From NCBI GenBank assembly GCA_934277695.1, contig CAKQVG010000002.1:1-64000 (forward strand): a DNA stretch of 64,000 nt, read 5' to 3'. The translations under genes and the position numbers were made by a program. The notes below the pieces were generated by a model. It searched no databases. It worked only from the letters and a program-made list of their open reading frames with translations, and was not told where the DNA came from. Numbering within the stretch: the first letter of the stretch is position 1; the number at the start of each line of letters is the position of its first letter. Of this stretch, positions 41,502 to 49,291 are shown one piece after another. This DNA is from CAG-238 sp934277695 (GTDB taxonomy: Bacteria; Bacillota; Clostridia; Peptostreptococcales; Anaerovoracaceae).

Positions 41502-42298
41502 GATTACCGGACAGGATTCGCGAGCGAATCGGCGATTTGCAAGGGGAAATAGGGATATATTATTATGACTTCAACCGGGATACAAGTTTTTTTGTGGGGA
41601 ACTGTGATGTTTTTCCTTCGCTCGGGATTGCAAAGCTTGTTCTGATGATTGAAGTCTTTCGTCAAGTTGAGGAAGGGCTTATTCACCTTGATGATACTTA
41701 TGTTTTGGATAAGAAGCCGCCGTTTGCGATTCCCGAAAACGAATATGAGGCTACGGTGGGCGTGCTCGATTTCCTGCACAAAGGCATGGAGGTGACCATA
41801 AGCGATTTAGTGTATCTGATGATGATTATAAGCGACAACTCGGCTTTTAATATCTTGCTCTCAATCGTGGGCATGGACAATGTGAATGATACAATGAAGA
41901 AGCTCGGTCTTACGAAGACAAAGATAAGATGCATGTTGTTCGAATGGGATGATATCGATCCCCAAAAGGACAATTATCATTCGGTAAGAGAAATCGGAAG
42001 TCTCTTGCGCAGAATTTACAAGAAGCAATTGATTTCTACAGCGGCAAGCGAGCAAATGCTTAAAATTCTGTCATATCACCAGAGAAGGGACATTCTTTCT
42101 TCGTTTTCAGACAATGGAATATCCGTTGCGCAACAGACGGGATTTGACATTACATCCCTTCATGCAGCTGCGATTATAATGACGGATAATCCGTTTGTAC
42201 TATGCATGAGTACAAACAAAATTTCCGCAAAACGCGCAGAAGGCATTATGAAAGACATTGCGTGCATGTGTGGAGAGGCAAGCCAAAACGCAGAGTAA
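41498..42298 (+). CDS. Class A beta-lactamase-like protein with lost catalytic residues, cytoplasmic
   Basis: A 266-residue protein with the fold signature of class A beta-lactamase / PF13354 serine hydrolases. The usual FPAASVIKLPIMIEVF segment reads FPSLGIAKLVLMIEVF, so the nucleophile Ser of SxxK is Gly43 while Lys46 remains. SDN (112-114) is kept, but the KTG triad is Gln-Thr-Gly (213-215). There is no signal peptide, unlike secreted beta-lactamases. It probably binds a peptide-like ligand rather than hydrolysing one. The four-base overlap with the sigma-54 activator suggests a sensor partnership, which is inference. Confidence 0.85.
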   Translation: MRLPDRIRERIGDLQGEIGIYYYDFNRDTSFFVGNCDVFPSLGIAKLVLMIEVFRQVEEGLIHLDDTYVLDKKPPFAIPENEYEATVGVLDFLHKGMEVTISDLVYLMMIISDNSAFNILLSIVGMDNVNDTMKKLGLTKTKIRCMLFEWDDIDPQKDNYHSVREIGSLLRRIYKKQLISTAASEQMLKILSYHQRRDILSSFSDNGISVAQQTGFDITSLHAAAIIMTDNPFVLCMSTNKISAKRAEGIMKDIACMCGEASQNAE

Positions 42299-42301
42299 TT
42301 C

Positions 42302-42336
42302 GTTCTGAAAAAAGGACGAAATTCTAAAAAAAGAAC
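42302..42336 (+). promoter_or_regulatory. Two dyads upstream of the sigma-54 promoter (candidate activator sites)
   Basis: GTTCT-N6-AGGAC (42302-42317) and ATTCT-N6-AGAAC (42321-42336) are two copies of one dyad, 19 bases apart, about 100 bases before the -24 box: the usual position for enhancer-binding protein sites. Confidence 0.55.
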
Positions 42337-42340
42337 AAAG

Positions 42341-42373
42341 AAAGCGGGAGGAAACATAACTTCTGCTTTTTTT
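42341..42373 (+). terminator. Intrinsic terminator after the activator/beta-lactamase-like pair
   Basis: AAAGCGGGAG pairs with CTTCTGCTTT (two G-U pairs), followed by a T-tract. It isolates the regulator genes from the sigma-54 operon. Confidence 0.6.
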
Positions 42374-42418
42374 AACGCTTTTATGGCTGATTTTTATTTT
42401 TTTTGTCATAAGAAAATG

Positions 42419-42434
42419 TGGCACGAAATTTGCG
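42419..42434 (+). promoter_or_regulatory. Sigma-54 (-24/-12) promoter of the dipeptidase operon
   Basis: TGGCACG (42419-42425), four bases, TTGC (42430-42433): a full match to the TGGCACG-N4-TTGC consensus. Transcription would start near 42445, about 33 bases before the dipeptidase ATG. Confidence 0.88.
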
Positions 42435-42477
42435 TTAAAATTTTGCGAAGAAATAAAAAAAGAAAGGAGGCAGCCGA

Positions 42478-43434
42478 ATGCAGTTCATTGACATGCATTG
42501 TGATACATTGCTTGAATGTTATCTTCAAGATAAACCGCTGCGTGAAAACGATCTTCAAATTGATTTACAGAGAATTAAGAAAACCGGAGGCATGATGCAG
42601 TTCTTTGCGGCGTTTCTGATTTCAGGAGAGGCGGCTCAGGAGGAAAATGTCACACTGACACCTTACGAATTGTTTTTTAAGATAGAAGAACTCTACGAAA
42701 GGCAGCTTGCTCTGAATAAAGATATCGTTGCACCGGTAAGAAAATTCTCGGATATAGCGGAAAATGAGCGCACAGGAAAAATATCATCACTGCTTACGAT
42801 TGAAGATTCTGCACTTTTGGAAGGCAAAGCAGAAAGACTTCAACCGCTGTATGATAAGGGTGTCAGACTTATGACATTACTTTGGGATAATGAAAACTGC
42901 ATCGGATTTCCTCGAAGCGATGACGAAACCAACCATCGCAAGGGGCTCAAGAAATTCGGCATTGAAGTTGTCGAGAGAATGAATGAACTTGGAATGGTAG
43001 TGGATGTTTCGCATATGTCCGAAGGCGGATTTTACGATGTTGCACGGCACAGTAAAAAACCTTTTGTTGCTTCACATTCGTGTGCAAGGGCATTGTGTGA
43101 TCATTCGAGGAATTTGACGGATGAACAGCTGAGATGTATTGCTGAGGCAGGGGGAGTTGTCGGAGTCAATTTTTATGCACCGTTTTTGAAAAAGAATGCC
43201 GGTGTTTCCAAGAATGACGATATCATAGCACACATAAAACATATGGTCAACATCATGGGTGATGAATGTGTGGCGTTTGGATCCGATTTTGACGGGATTG
43301 ACTGCAGCTTGGAGATGAGAGATTATGAAGGTTTTAAAGGACTAATCGCAAAGCTTGAACAGGAATTTTCGTCGGAAACGATGGAGAAAATCTGTTACAG
43401 GAATGTTATTCGTGTCTTAAAAGAATGTATATAG
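42478..43434 (+). CDS. Membrane dipeptidase family (M19) zinc dipeptidase
   Basis: A 318-residue M19/renal-dipeptidase-type peptidase. Metal ligands appear in DMHCDT near the start, in TIEDSALLEG, in VDVSHMSEGG and in ASHSCARALC; GSDFDGIDC is close to the C-terminus. It has no signal peptide, so it should split imported dipeptides (including those with a D-residue, as known for the family) in the cytoplasm. AAGGAGG precedes the ATG. First gene of the sigma-54 operon. Confidence 0.93.
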   Translation: MQFIDMHCDTLLECYLQDKPLRENDLQIDLQRIKKTGGMMQFFAAFLISGEAAQEENVTLTPYELFFKIEELYERQLALNKDIVAPVRKFSDIAENERTGKISSLLTIEDSALLEGKAERLQPLYDKGVRLMTLLWDNENCIGFPRSDDETNHRKGLKKFGIEVVERMNELGMVVDVSHMSEGGFYDVARHSKKPFVASHSCARALCDHSRNLTDEQLRCIAEAGGVVGVNFYAPFLKKNAGVSKNDDIIAHIKHMVNIMGDECVAFGSDFDGIDCSLEMRDYEGFKGLIAKLEQEFSSETMEKICYRNVIRVLKECI

Positions 43435-43449
43435 GAACAGGAGGACAAA

Positions 43450-44838
43450 ATGGATAAGAAGAATCACGAAGGCAGCTTTAAAAAAGCTATCGGTCCGTTC
43501 AGCGGCATAAGTATCGTTGCCGGCATGGTAATCGGATCCGGTGTTTATTACTTAGGCAGTTATGTATTGGAAAGAACCGGCATGAGCCTCGGATGGTCTT
43601 TGGTGGCTTGGATTGTCGGCGGACTTATTACAATTATTTCAGGTCTTTGCTTTGCCGAACTGGGTGCAAGCATGCCGGTGGCAGGCGGACAAACGATTTA
43701 TCTGAGCAGAGCTTACAGCCCAATGTGGGGATTTTTGAACGGATTTTCATGCTTCCTGCTTGTTGGCTCAGGTGGTGTTGCGGCCCTTGCAATGGCGGCT
43801 GTAACTGCTTACAGAACAGTGTTTGAAATCAGTGATGTTATGGTTAAAGTAATAGCAATATTAATCATACTGGTTTTGATGACTATAAACCTCTTGGGTG
43901 TAAAGGAAATGACGCTTTATCAAAACTTTTCCATGGTAATCCGTTTAGTTCCGATCATCCTGATTATCATCGTCGGTCTTGCAACCGGTGAACAAAATCC
44001 GGACCTTTCCCTTTCCTTGGTTGGAACAAGTGCAGAGGGCGGAAACGTAATCAGCGTAATTTCCATGATTGGATTTGCAACCTTTGCATCGATGTGGGCA
44101 TACGACGGATGGTATAACTTGAATACCGTAGCGGAAGAAATGCGCAACCCGAAGAAGGACCTTCCTTTTGCGATTATCGTTTCCCTTGTGGGCGTAACGC
44201 TCATCTACACTTTATTCTATCTTGCCGTATATAAAGTGCTTCCTATGCAGGATATCGTAAACATGATCAGCGACGGAAATCTGTATCTCGGAAATGAAGT
44301 TGTTGCAAGAACACTCGGAGGAACGGGAACTTGGCTCGTTTTGATTTGTATGACAATCGGTATTGTAGGCTCCGCGAATGTAAACACCCTTTGCGACCCT
44401 CGTACCTATTATGCAATGGCTCACGAAGGTTACTTCCCTAAGGTTTTCGGACACTTAGACGAAAAACACGGCGTACCTAGCTATGGCATCATGATTTCTT
44501 CCGGAATGGCAATCCTTCTTGTTATCTTTAACAGCCTTCAGGACTTAACAGACATGTTGATCTTTGCAACATCGATTCTGAATGCGATGACCGTATTTGC
44601 GGTTTTGATTATGAGAAAGAAATATCCGGATTTAGAAAGACCGTATAAGGTATGGGGCGGAAAGGTTACCATCGTTATCACATGCATCGCTTATTTGATT
44701 CTGATGGTTAACGAACTCCTTGATGCACCGAAGTCCGGTCTCATCGGCATCGGCGTTATGGTAGTCAGCGCAGGCGTATACTTCTATTTCAAGAAGAAAA
44801 ACGGCGGAAAAGAATATCAGGGCGAAGGTATTGAATAA
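43450..44838 (+). CDS. APC-superfamily amino acid permease
   Basis: A 462-residue, twelve-helix transporter of the amino acid-polyamine-organocation type. The first helix contains GISIVAGMVIGSGVYYL, the unwound substrate-binding stretch of the family, and CFAELGASMPVAGG matches the second conserved block. The substrate cannot be read. Position after the dipeptidase suggests uptake of the same peptide's amino acids or exchange of a product. Fifteen-base gap with an AGGAGG site. Confidence 0.92.
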   Translation: MDKKNHEGSFKKAIGPFSGISIVAGMVIGSGVYYLGSYVLERTGMSLGWSLVAWIVGGLITIISGLCFAELGASMPVAGGQTIYLSRAYSPMWGFLNGFSCFLLVGSGGVAALAMAAVTAYRTVFEISDVMVKVIAILIILVLMTINLLGVKEMTLYQNFSMVIRLVPIILIIIVGLATGEQNPDLSLSLVGTSAEGGNVISVISMIGFATFASMWAYDGWYNLNTVAEEMRNPKKDLPFAIIVSLVGVTLIYTLFYLAVYKVLPMQDIVNMISDGNLYLGNEVVARTLGGTGTWLVLICMTIGIVGSANVNTLCDPRTYYAMAHEGYFPKVFGHLDEKHGVPSYGIMISSGMAILLVIFNSLQDLTDMLIFATSILNAMTVFAVLIMRKKYPDLERPYKVWGGKVTIVITCIAYLILMVNELLDAPKSGLIGIGVMVVSAGVYFYFKKKNGGKEYQGEGIE

Positions 44839-44853
44839 GGAAACGGAAAAACA

Positions 44854-46257
44854 ATGAGATATGAGGATTTAAAATATCTGGCAGTTCCACTGCCCGAAGC
44901 GATTGAAAAAGAAAAGTGGGGCGGCTACTTTGAAAATGCAAGAAAACGAATCAACGAATATTTGCAGGACGAGAAAACAGACTATGCACTGCACTGCCGT
45001 CTCGAACTGGAACTTGGAAATCTGCGAAATCTCGAATCGCGTTATGTCATAACTCCGGAAGAAGCTTTGCAGATTATGAATGAGCGAATCCCGGATATGA
45101 CGAGCGACGAACTTGAAAAGCTTAGGATGGAAGATAAGGCGGATTGGATTTATGTAAACGGTGAAGTGAGATATATCGACTGCTTTGACGCAACGCTGTA
45201 TAAGGTTTATCCTGAAGTATGGAACAGGACAAAAGAAGGGGACACGAGCAATTATGATCTAATCGAAGATTATATTCACAGCAGAACCGACGGAGAAAGC
45301 AGTACGGCTCATATCCATATCAGGCATGAATTGGAAATTGCGCCAAAAGCATTGAGAGAAGGAAAAGCCGTCCGCGTGCATATGCCGATTCCAAGAGAAC
45401 GGAGCGGAATCACAAACTTCAGATTGATAAAATGCTCACACCAACCCGCAGCCGTTTCGGGGGAAGACGATGCCCAGCCAGCCGTTTATTTTGAAGAAAC
45501 CGCCAAGGCAGGAGAAGTGTTTGCACTGGAATATGAGTTTGACTACACGGTAACTTACCGCAATCTTAATCTGCTGCTCGATAGGCCGGCGTATTGCACA
45601 GACGCAGACTTGTCTGCAGAGGAAGAGCGTGCATTTGCGCGGGAGAACATGCAAGAAGAGGTACCACACATGATGTTCACGGCGCAGCTTAAGACCTTAT
45701 GCAAGGAAATTGTAGGAGCGGAGACCGACGATTTGCGCAAGGCAAGAAAGATATACGATTATGTTACGACGGAGACGGACTATCGTTTTGTTCGTGACTA
45801 CGCAAGCATCGACAACCTTTCGGAATACTGTGCGCTGAACCGCAGAGGAGATTGCGGAGTTCAATCCTTGTTGTTTATTACACTGTGCCGCATCGCAGGG
45901 ATTCCCGCACAATGGGAATCGGGATTGGAGGCTGCTCCTGACTACGTAGGCGAACATGATTGGGCAAAGTTTTTTATACGCGGAATCGGTTGGCTTTATG
46001 CGGATTTGGCATGCGGTGCACTGGCATATGTGCGCAAATCGTTTGACCGGTGGAACTTTTTCTTCGGAAATGTGGATCCTTACCGAATTCCGATTAATGA
46101 TCGTTTTCAGTGTGACTTCGCAGTGAAGAAACAGCATTGGAGATTGGATCCGTATGATAATCAGTGCGGTGAGATTGAATATGACGATTGCGGAGTTTAC
46201 GGAGATGACTTGGTGTATCGCTATATACCGATAGATATTCATATTAAATGTACCTAA
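44854..46257 (+). CDS. Transglutaminase-like cysteine peptidase family protein
   Basis: A 467-residue protein with a transglutaminase-like core in its C-terminal half. Cys334 in RRGDCGVQS, His368 in GEHDWAKF and Asp384 in LYADLACG form the expected triad. The N-terminal 200 residues are helical and then beta-rich, with no signal peptide. Bacterial relatives are often peptidases or amidases, so with the M19 peptidase it may process a particular peptide. Ends in a strong terminator. Confidence 0.88.
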   Translation: MRYEDLKYLAVPLPEAIEKEKWGGYFENARKRINEYLQDEKTDYALHCRLELELGNLRNLESRYVITPEEALQIMNERIPDMTSDELEKLRMEDKADWIYVNGEVRYIDCFDATLYKVYPEVWNRTKEGDTSNYDLIEDYIHSRTDGESSTAHIHIRHELEIAPKALREGKAVRVHMPIPRERSGITNFRLIKCSHQPAAVSGEDDAQPAVYFEETAKAGEVFALEYEFDYTVTYRNLNLLLDRPAYCTDADLSAEEERAFARENMQEEVPHMMFTAQLKTLCKEIVGAETDDLRKARKIYDYVTTETDYRFVRDYASIDNLSEYCALNRRGDCGVQSLLFITLCRIAGIPAQWESGLEAAPDYVGEHDWAKFFIRGIGWLYADLACGALAYVRKSFDRWNFFFGNVDPYRIPINDRFQCDFAVKKQHWRLDPYDNQCGEIEYDDCGVYGDDLVYRYIPIDIHIKCT

Positions 46258-46271
46258 AGAAAGGCGAATTT

Positions 46272-46309
46272 TGGCGAAAAATGTCGAAACATTTTTCGCC
46301 ATTTTTCTT
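46272..46309 (+). terminator. Intrinsic terminator of the sigma-54 operon
   Basis: A 12-base-pair perfect stem, TGGCGAAAAATG/CATTTTTCGCCA, six-base loop, then TTTTTCTTG. Confidence 0.9.
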
Positions 46310-46360
46310 GTTTTTATGACATAATTAGGTAAGAAATGGAACGCGCCGAAAAGAGAAAGA

Positions 46361-46714
46361 ATGGGGTGCCGTATGGAGAAATTTTTACCTGTTGTGAATC
46401 GCAAAGAGTGCTGCAAAGTTTGGTTGGATGATGTTGTTTATATTGAAAATGAAGGCAGACGCGTGAAAATTGTTACGGATGAAAAAGAATTTTACCTTTA
46501 CGCAAAAGTTTCGGATCTCAGTCCTTATTTTGACGGTGATGAGCGTTTTTACCCGTGCATGAAAGGAATGATTGTGAATTTCGATCGGGTAAGTTCCATG
46601 AAAGATCAGATTATATACTTTAGAAACGGCATGCAGTACATGCTCGGCCGCACGAATTATCTCAAGACAAAGCAGACGTTTGTAAACTACATGACAGCTA
46701 AGAAATTTGATTGA
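46361..46714 (+). CDS. Stand-alone LytTR DNA-binding domain protein
   Basis: A 117-residue protein that is almost entirely a LytTR-type DNA-binding domain: VWLDDVVYIENEGRRVKIVTDEKEF, FYPCMKGMIVNFDRVSSMKD and LGRTNYLKTKQTF (in part) follow the ten-stranded pattern. There is no receiver domain, so it is not a standard response regulator. The start may instead be ATG at 46373 (MEKFLPVV), which follows GGGGTG at a good distance. Its relation to the peptide cluster is unknown. Confidence 0.8.
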   Translation: MGCRMEKFLPVVNRKECCKVWLDDVVYIENEGRRVKIVTDEKEFYLYAKVSDLSPYFDGDERFYPCMKGMIVNFDRVSSMKDQIIYFRNGMQYMLGRTNYLKTKQTFVNYMTAKKFD

Positions 46715-46736
46715 AACGGTGACCAAAATATAGCAC

Positions 46737-46762
46737 AAAACCCTTGCAATTGCGAGGGTTTT
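46737..46762 (+). terminator. Intrinsic terminator after the LytTR gene, overlapping the rpsB promoter
   Basis: AAAACCCTTGC pairs with GCGAGGGTTTT, then ATTG. The descending arm is also the spacer of the rpsB promoter. Confidence 0.75.
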
Positions 46763-46772
46763 ATTGTATAAT
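46744..46772 (+). promoter_or_regulatory. Promoter of rpsB-tsf
   Basis: TTGCAA (46744-46749), 17 bases, consensus TATAAT (46767-46772). The -35 box lies inside the preceding terminator hairpin. Confidence 0.8.
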
Positions 46773-46778
46773 GCAATG

Positions 46779-46963
46779 TGGTATGTCGATTCGGTATGCC
46801 GCGTAAATAATTTAGCACACCGCTCTTATGAGATGGTTGCCGCGACTTCCTGAAATAAGGATGCAAATCGGTCTTTAACGGCATGATATCCGTGCACAGG
46901 TGGAGGCCGGCAAGCGGTATTTTACTCGCAGGCGGTGGAAGAAGAAACCAGGAGGAATTTAAA
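46779..46963 (+). promoter_or_regulatory. Long 5' leader of rpsB
   Basis: About 185 untranslated bases separate the predicted transcription start from the rpsB ATG. The leader is GC-rich with several complementary segments (for example CGGTATGCCG and CCTGAAATAAGG), and could mediate feedback by S2 as in other bacteria. No known motif was recognised. Confidence 0.5.
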
Positions 46964-47731
46964 ATGGCAGTAATTTCAATGAAACAATTACTCGAAGCAG
47001 GTGTACATTTCGGACACCAGACAAGAAGATGGAACCCTAAGATGGCTCCTTACATTTTCACAGAAAGAAACGGAATCTACATCATCGACTTACAGAAGAC
47101 TGTAAAGAAGATTGACGAAGCTTACGACTTCATGAGAAGCGTTGGCGAATCCGGCAAGCCGGTTCTTTTCGTAGGAACAAAGAAGCAGGCTCAGCAGGCA
47201 GTTATCGACGAAGCAAACAGATGCGGACAGTACTATGTAAGCGAAAGATGGCTCGGCGGCATGCTCACAAACCACAAGACAATCGCTAAGAGAATCCAGA
47301 GATTAAACGACATTCGCAGAATGGAAGAAGACGGAACTTTCGAAAAATTAGCAAAGAAGGAAGTTATCAAGCTCAGAGCAGAAGCTGAAAAGTTAGAAAA
47401 GTTCTTAGGCGGAATCAAAGACATGAAGGGAATGCCGGGAGCATTATTCATCGTTGACCCTAAGAAGGAAAGAATCGCAGTTAAGGAAGCAAGAATCCTT
47501 GGTATTCCTATCGTTGGTATCGTTGATACAAACTGTGACCCGGACGATGTTGACTATGTAATCCCTGCAAACGACGACGCGATCAGAGCCGTTAAATTAA
47601 TCGCAGGCAGAATGGCAGACGCTATCATCGAAGCAAATCAGGGCGAAAGCTTTGACGAAGGAACTCCGGAAGAAGCAGCAGAAGCTGCAGAAGAAACTGC
47701 TGAAGAAGCAGAAGAAACAGTTGAAGAATAA
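46964..47731 (+). CDS. rpsB: Ribosomal protein S2
   Basis: A 255-residue 30S subunit protein needed for S1 docking and translation start. The start MAVISMKQLLEAGVHFGHQT and the block VGIVDTNCDPDDVDYVIPANDDA (partial) are diagnostic. The last 25 residues are an acidic Glu/Ala tail. AGGAGG eight bases upstream fixes ATG at 46964. Transcribed with tsf, as in most bacteria. Confidence 0.98.
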   Translation: MAVISMKQLLEAGVHFGHQTRRWNPKMAPYIFTERNGIYIIDLQKTVKKIDEAYDFMRSVGESGKPVLFVGTKKQAQQAVIDEANRCGQYYVSERWLGGMLTNHKTIAKRIQRLNDIRRMEEDGTFEKLAKKEVIKLRAEAEKLEKFLGGIKDMKGMPGALFIVDPKKERIAVKEARILGIPIVGIVDTNCDPDDVDYVIPANDDAIRAVKLIAGRMADAIIEANQGESFDEGTPEEAAEAAEETAEEAEETVEE

Positions 47732-47761
47732 TTTACGTGTTTTAACGAGGAGGAAAAAAGA

Positions 47762-48850
47762 ATGGCTGTAACTGCTCAGATGGTTAAAGAATTAAGAGAA
47801 ATGACCGGTGCCGGCATGATGGACTGCAAGAAGGCATTGGTTGAAGTTGATGGCAACATCGAAGCTGCTGTTGACTATTTAAAGGAAAAAGGACTTGCTA
47901 AGGCGGCTAAGAAAGCCGGCAGAGTTGCTGCAGAAGGTCTGGTAAAGATCGCTTTCACTGACGATCACAAGACTGCTGCTATCGTTGAAGTAAACTCCGA
48001 AACAGACTTCGTTTCCAAGAACGAGGAATTCGTAAACTTCGTAGACGACCTTGCAAAACTTGCATTAACAGCAGAAAACAACGATATCGAAGCATTCAAG
48101 GCTATGGCTTACGAAGGCTCCACAGTTGCAGATGTTTTAACTGCTAAGATTGCGAAGATCGGCGAAAACATGTCAATCAGAAGAATCGAAAAAGTATCCG
48201 GCGACGTTGTTGCTTCCTACATCCACGGCGGCGGCAGAATCGGCGTTATCGTTGTAGGTAAAGGCGAAGCTACAGATGCTGTTAAAGAAGCTTTAACAAA
48301 TATCGCAATGCAGGTTGCTGCAATGAATCCGCAGTATGTAAGCAGAAACGACATTTCTGCAGACGAACTTGCTAAGATTAAGGAAATCACGCTTGAAAGT
48401 GCATTAAACGACCCGTTCACACTTCCGAAGCCAATCTTAAACGAATTGCTTGACAAGGCTGTTAACGGCGTTTGGGGAGCTGAAGATGTTGCAATCTTAG
48501 AAGAAAAGAGAAACGACAAGAGCTTCAACTTCAACTATTTACCGAACTTCCTTTCCCAGGAAGCGAAGGCTAAGCTTGCTGAACTTGCAGTTGCTGATAA
48601 GGAAGCAATCACTGCAAACAAGATTTTCCATGGTCTTGTAGATGGTCGTGTTTCCAAGCAGTTAAAGGATATCTGCCTGCTTGATCAGACTTATGTAAGA
48701 GCAGAAGACGGTAAGCAGACAGTTGCGAAGTACCTTGAATCCGTAAGCAAGGACCTTTCCCTTGCTAAGGTAGTACGTTTCGAAGTAGGCGAAGGTATCG
48801 AAAAGAAAGAAGAAAACTTTGCTGAAGAAGTAGCTGCTCAGCTGAAATAA
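47762..48850 (+). CDS. tsf: Elongation factor Ts with an internal insertion
   Basis: A 362-residue guanine nucleotide exchange factor for EF-Tu. The N-terminal UBA-like domain (KELREMTGAGMMDCKKAL), the exchange motif SETDFVSKNEEF at about 79-90 and the C-terminal RFEVGEGIEKKEENFAEEV are intact. Firmicutes EF-Ts is usually near 290-310 residues; the extra length lies at about 217-286, between the ITLESAL helix and FHGLVDGRVSKQ, where normal proteins have only a short link. The reading frame is continuous and codon use unchanged, so it looks like a real insertion in the dimerisation/core domain. Confidence 0.95.
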   Translation: MAVTAQMVKELREMTGAGMMDCKKALVEVDGNIEAAVDYLKEKGLAKAAKKAGRVAAEGLVKIAFTDDHKTAAIVEVNSETDFVSKNEEFVNFVDDLAKLALTAENNDIEAFKAMAYEGSTVADVLTAKIAKIGENMSIRRIEKVSGDVVASYIHGGGRIGVIVVGKGEATDAVKEALTNIAMQVAAMNPQYVSRNDISADELAKIKEITLESALNDPFTLPKPILNELLDKAVNGVWGAEDVAILEEKRNDKSFNFNYLPNFLSQEAKAKLAELAVADKEAITANKIFHGLVDGRVSKQLKDICLLDQTYVRAEDGKQTVAKYLESVSKDLSLAKVVRFEVGEGIEKKEENFAEEVAAQLK

Positions 48851-48919
48851 TTCGCAAAACAGCTTAAATAAAACCGCTCAAACAAAAGAGCAAAAAACCA
48901 AAAAATCGTCAACAACACT

Positions 48920-48955
48920 AAACCTCGTAAAGTCATTATGGACCTTACGAGGTTT
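48920..48955 (+). terminator. Intrinsic terminator after tsf
   Basis: AAACCTCGTAA ... TTACGAGGTTT with inner GTC/GAC pairing, followed by a short T-rich tail. Confidence 0.6.
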
Positions 48956-49017
48956 ATCTGTATGATGAAATGAAAGATGAAAAAACACAAAATATAAGTT
49001 GAAAGGAGAGAAAAACG

Positions 49018-49216
49018 ATGGTAAAAACAGAAATTTTAAATGTAAACGGAAATGAAGTTCAGGGCGTACTCATTCATTCACCGGGTGGAGAAGGACATCC
49101 AAATATGATTGTTCTTGTCTGCAAACACGGTTAAAGCGGTATTACCTGAGGCAGAAAAACTCGGCATCAAGATTGGAATGAGTGGAGCGGAAGTCTGCGA
49201 TATTCTCAATAAATAG
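49018..49216 (+). pseudogene. Broken DUF1805 (YunC-like) gene
   Basis: After AAAGGAGAG the ATG at 49018 opens MVKTEILNVNGNEVQGVLIH and runs to PNMIVLVCKHG, then stops at 49132-49134. In another frame from 49133 the codons read KAVLPEAEKLGIKIGMSG and continue to a stop at 49214-49216, which is the usual C-terminus of DUF1805 proteins. The glycine/cysteine-rich middle (about 35-40 residues) is missing and the frames disagree, so an internal deletion has disabled the gene. Family function is unknown. Confidence 0.75.
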
Positions 49217-49238
49217 TAACTTAATTACGGTATCACAC

Positions 49239-49274
49239 AAAACCCCTGCAGGCCTTTCGCTTCGCAGGGGTTTT
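49239..49274. terminator. Bidirectional terminator between the DUF1805 remnant and the DUF3990 pair
   Basis: AAAACCCCTGC, loop, GCAGGGGTTTT. The flanking A and T runs allow use from both sides. Confidence 0.8.
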
Positions 49275-49291
49275 CAAAGTAATGTTTTATT

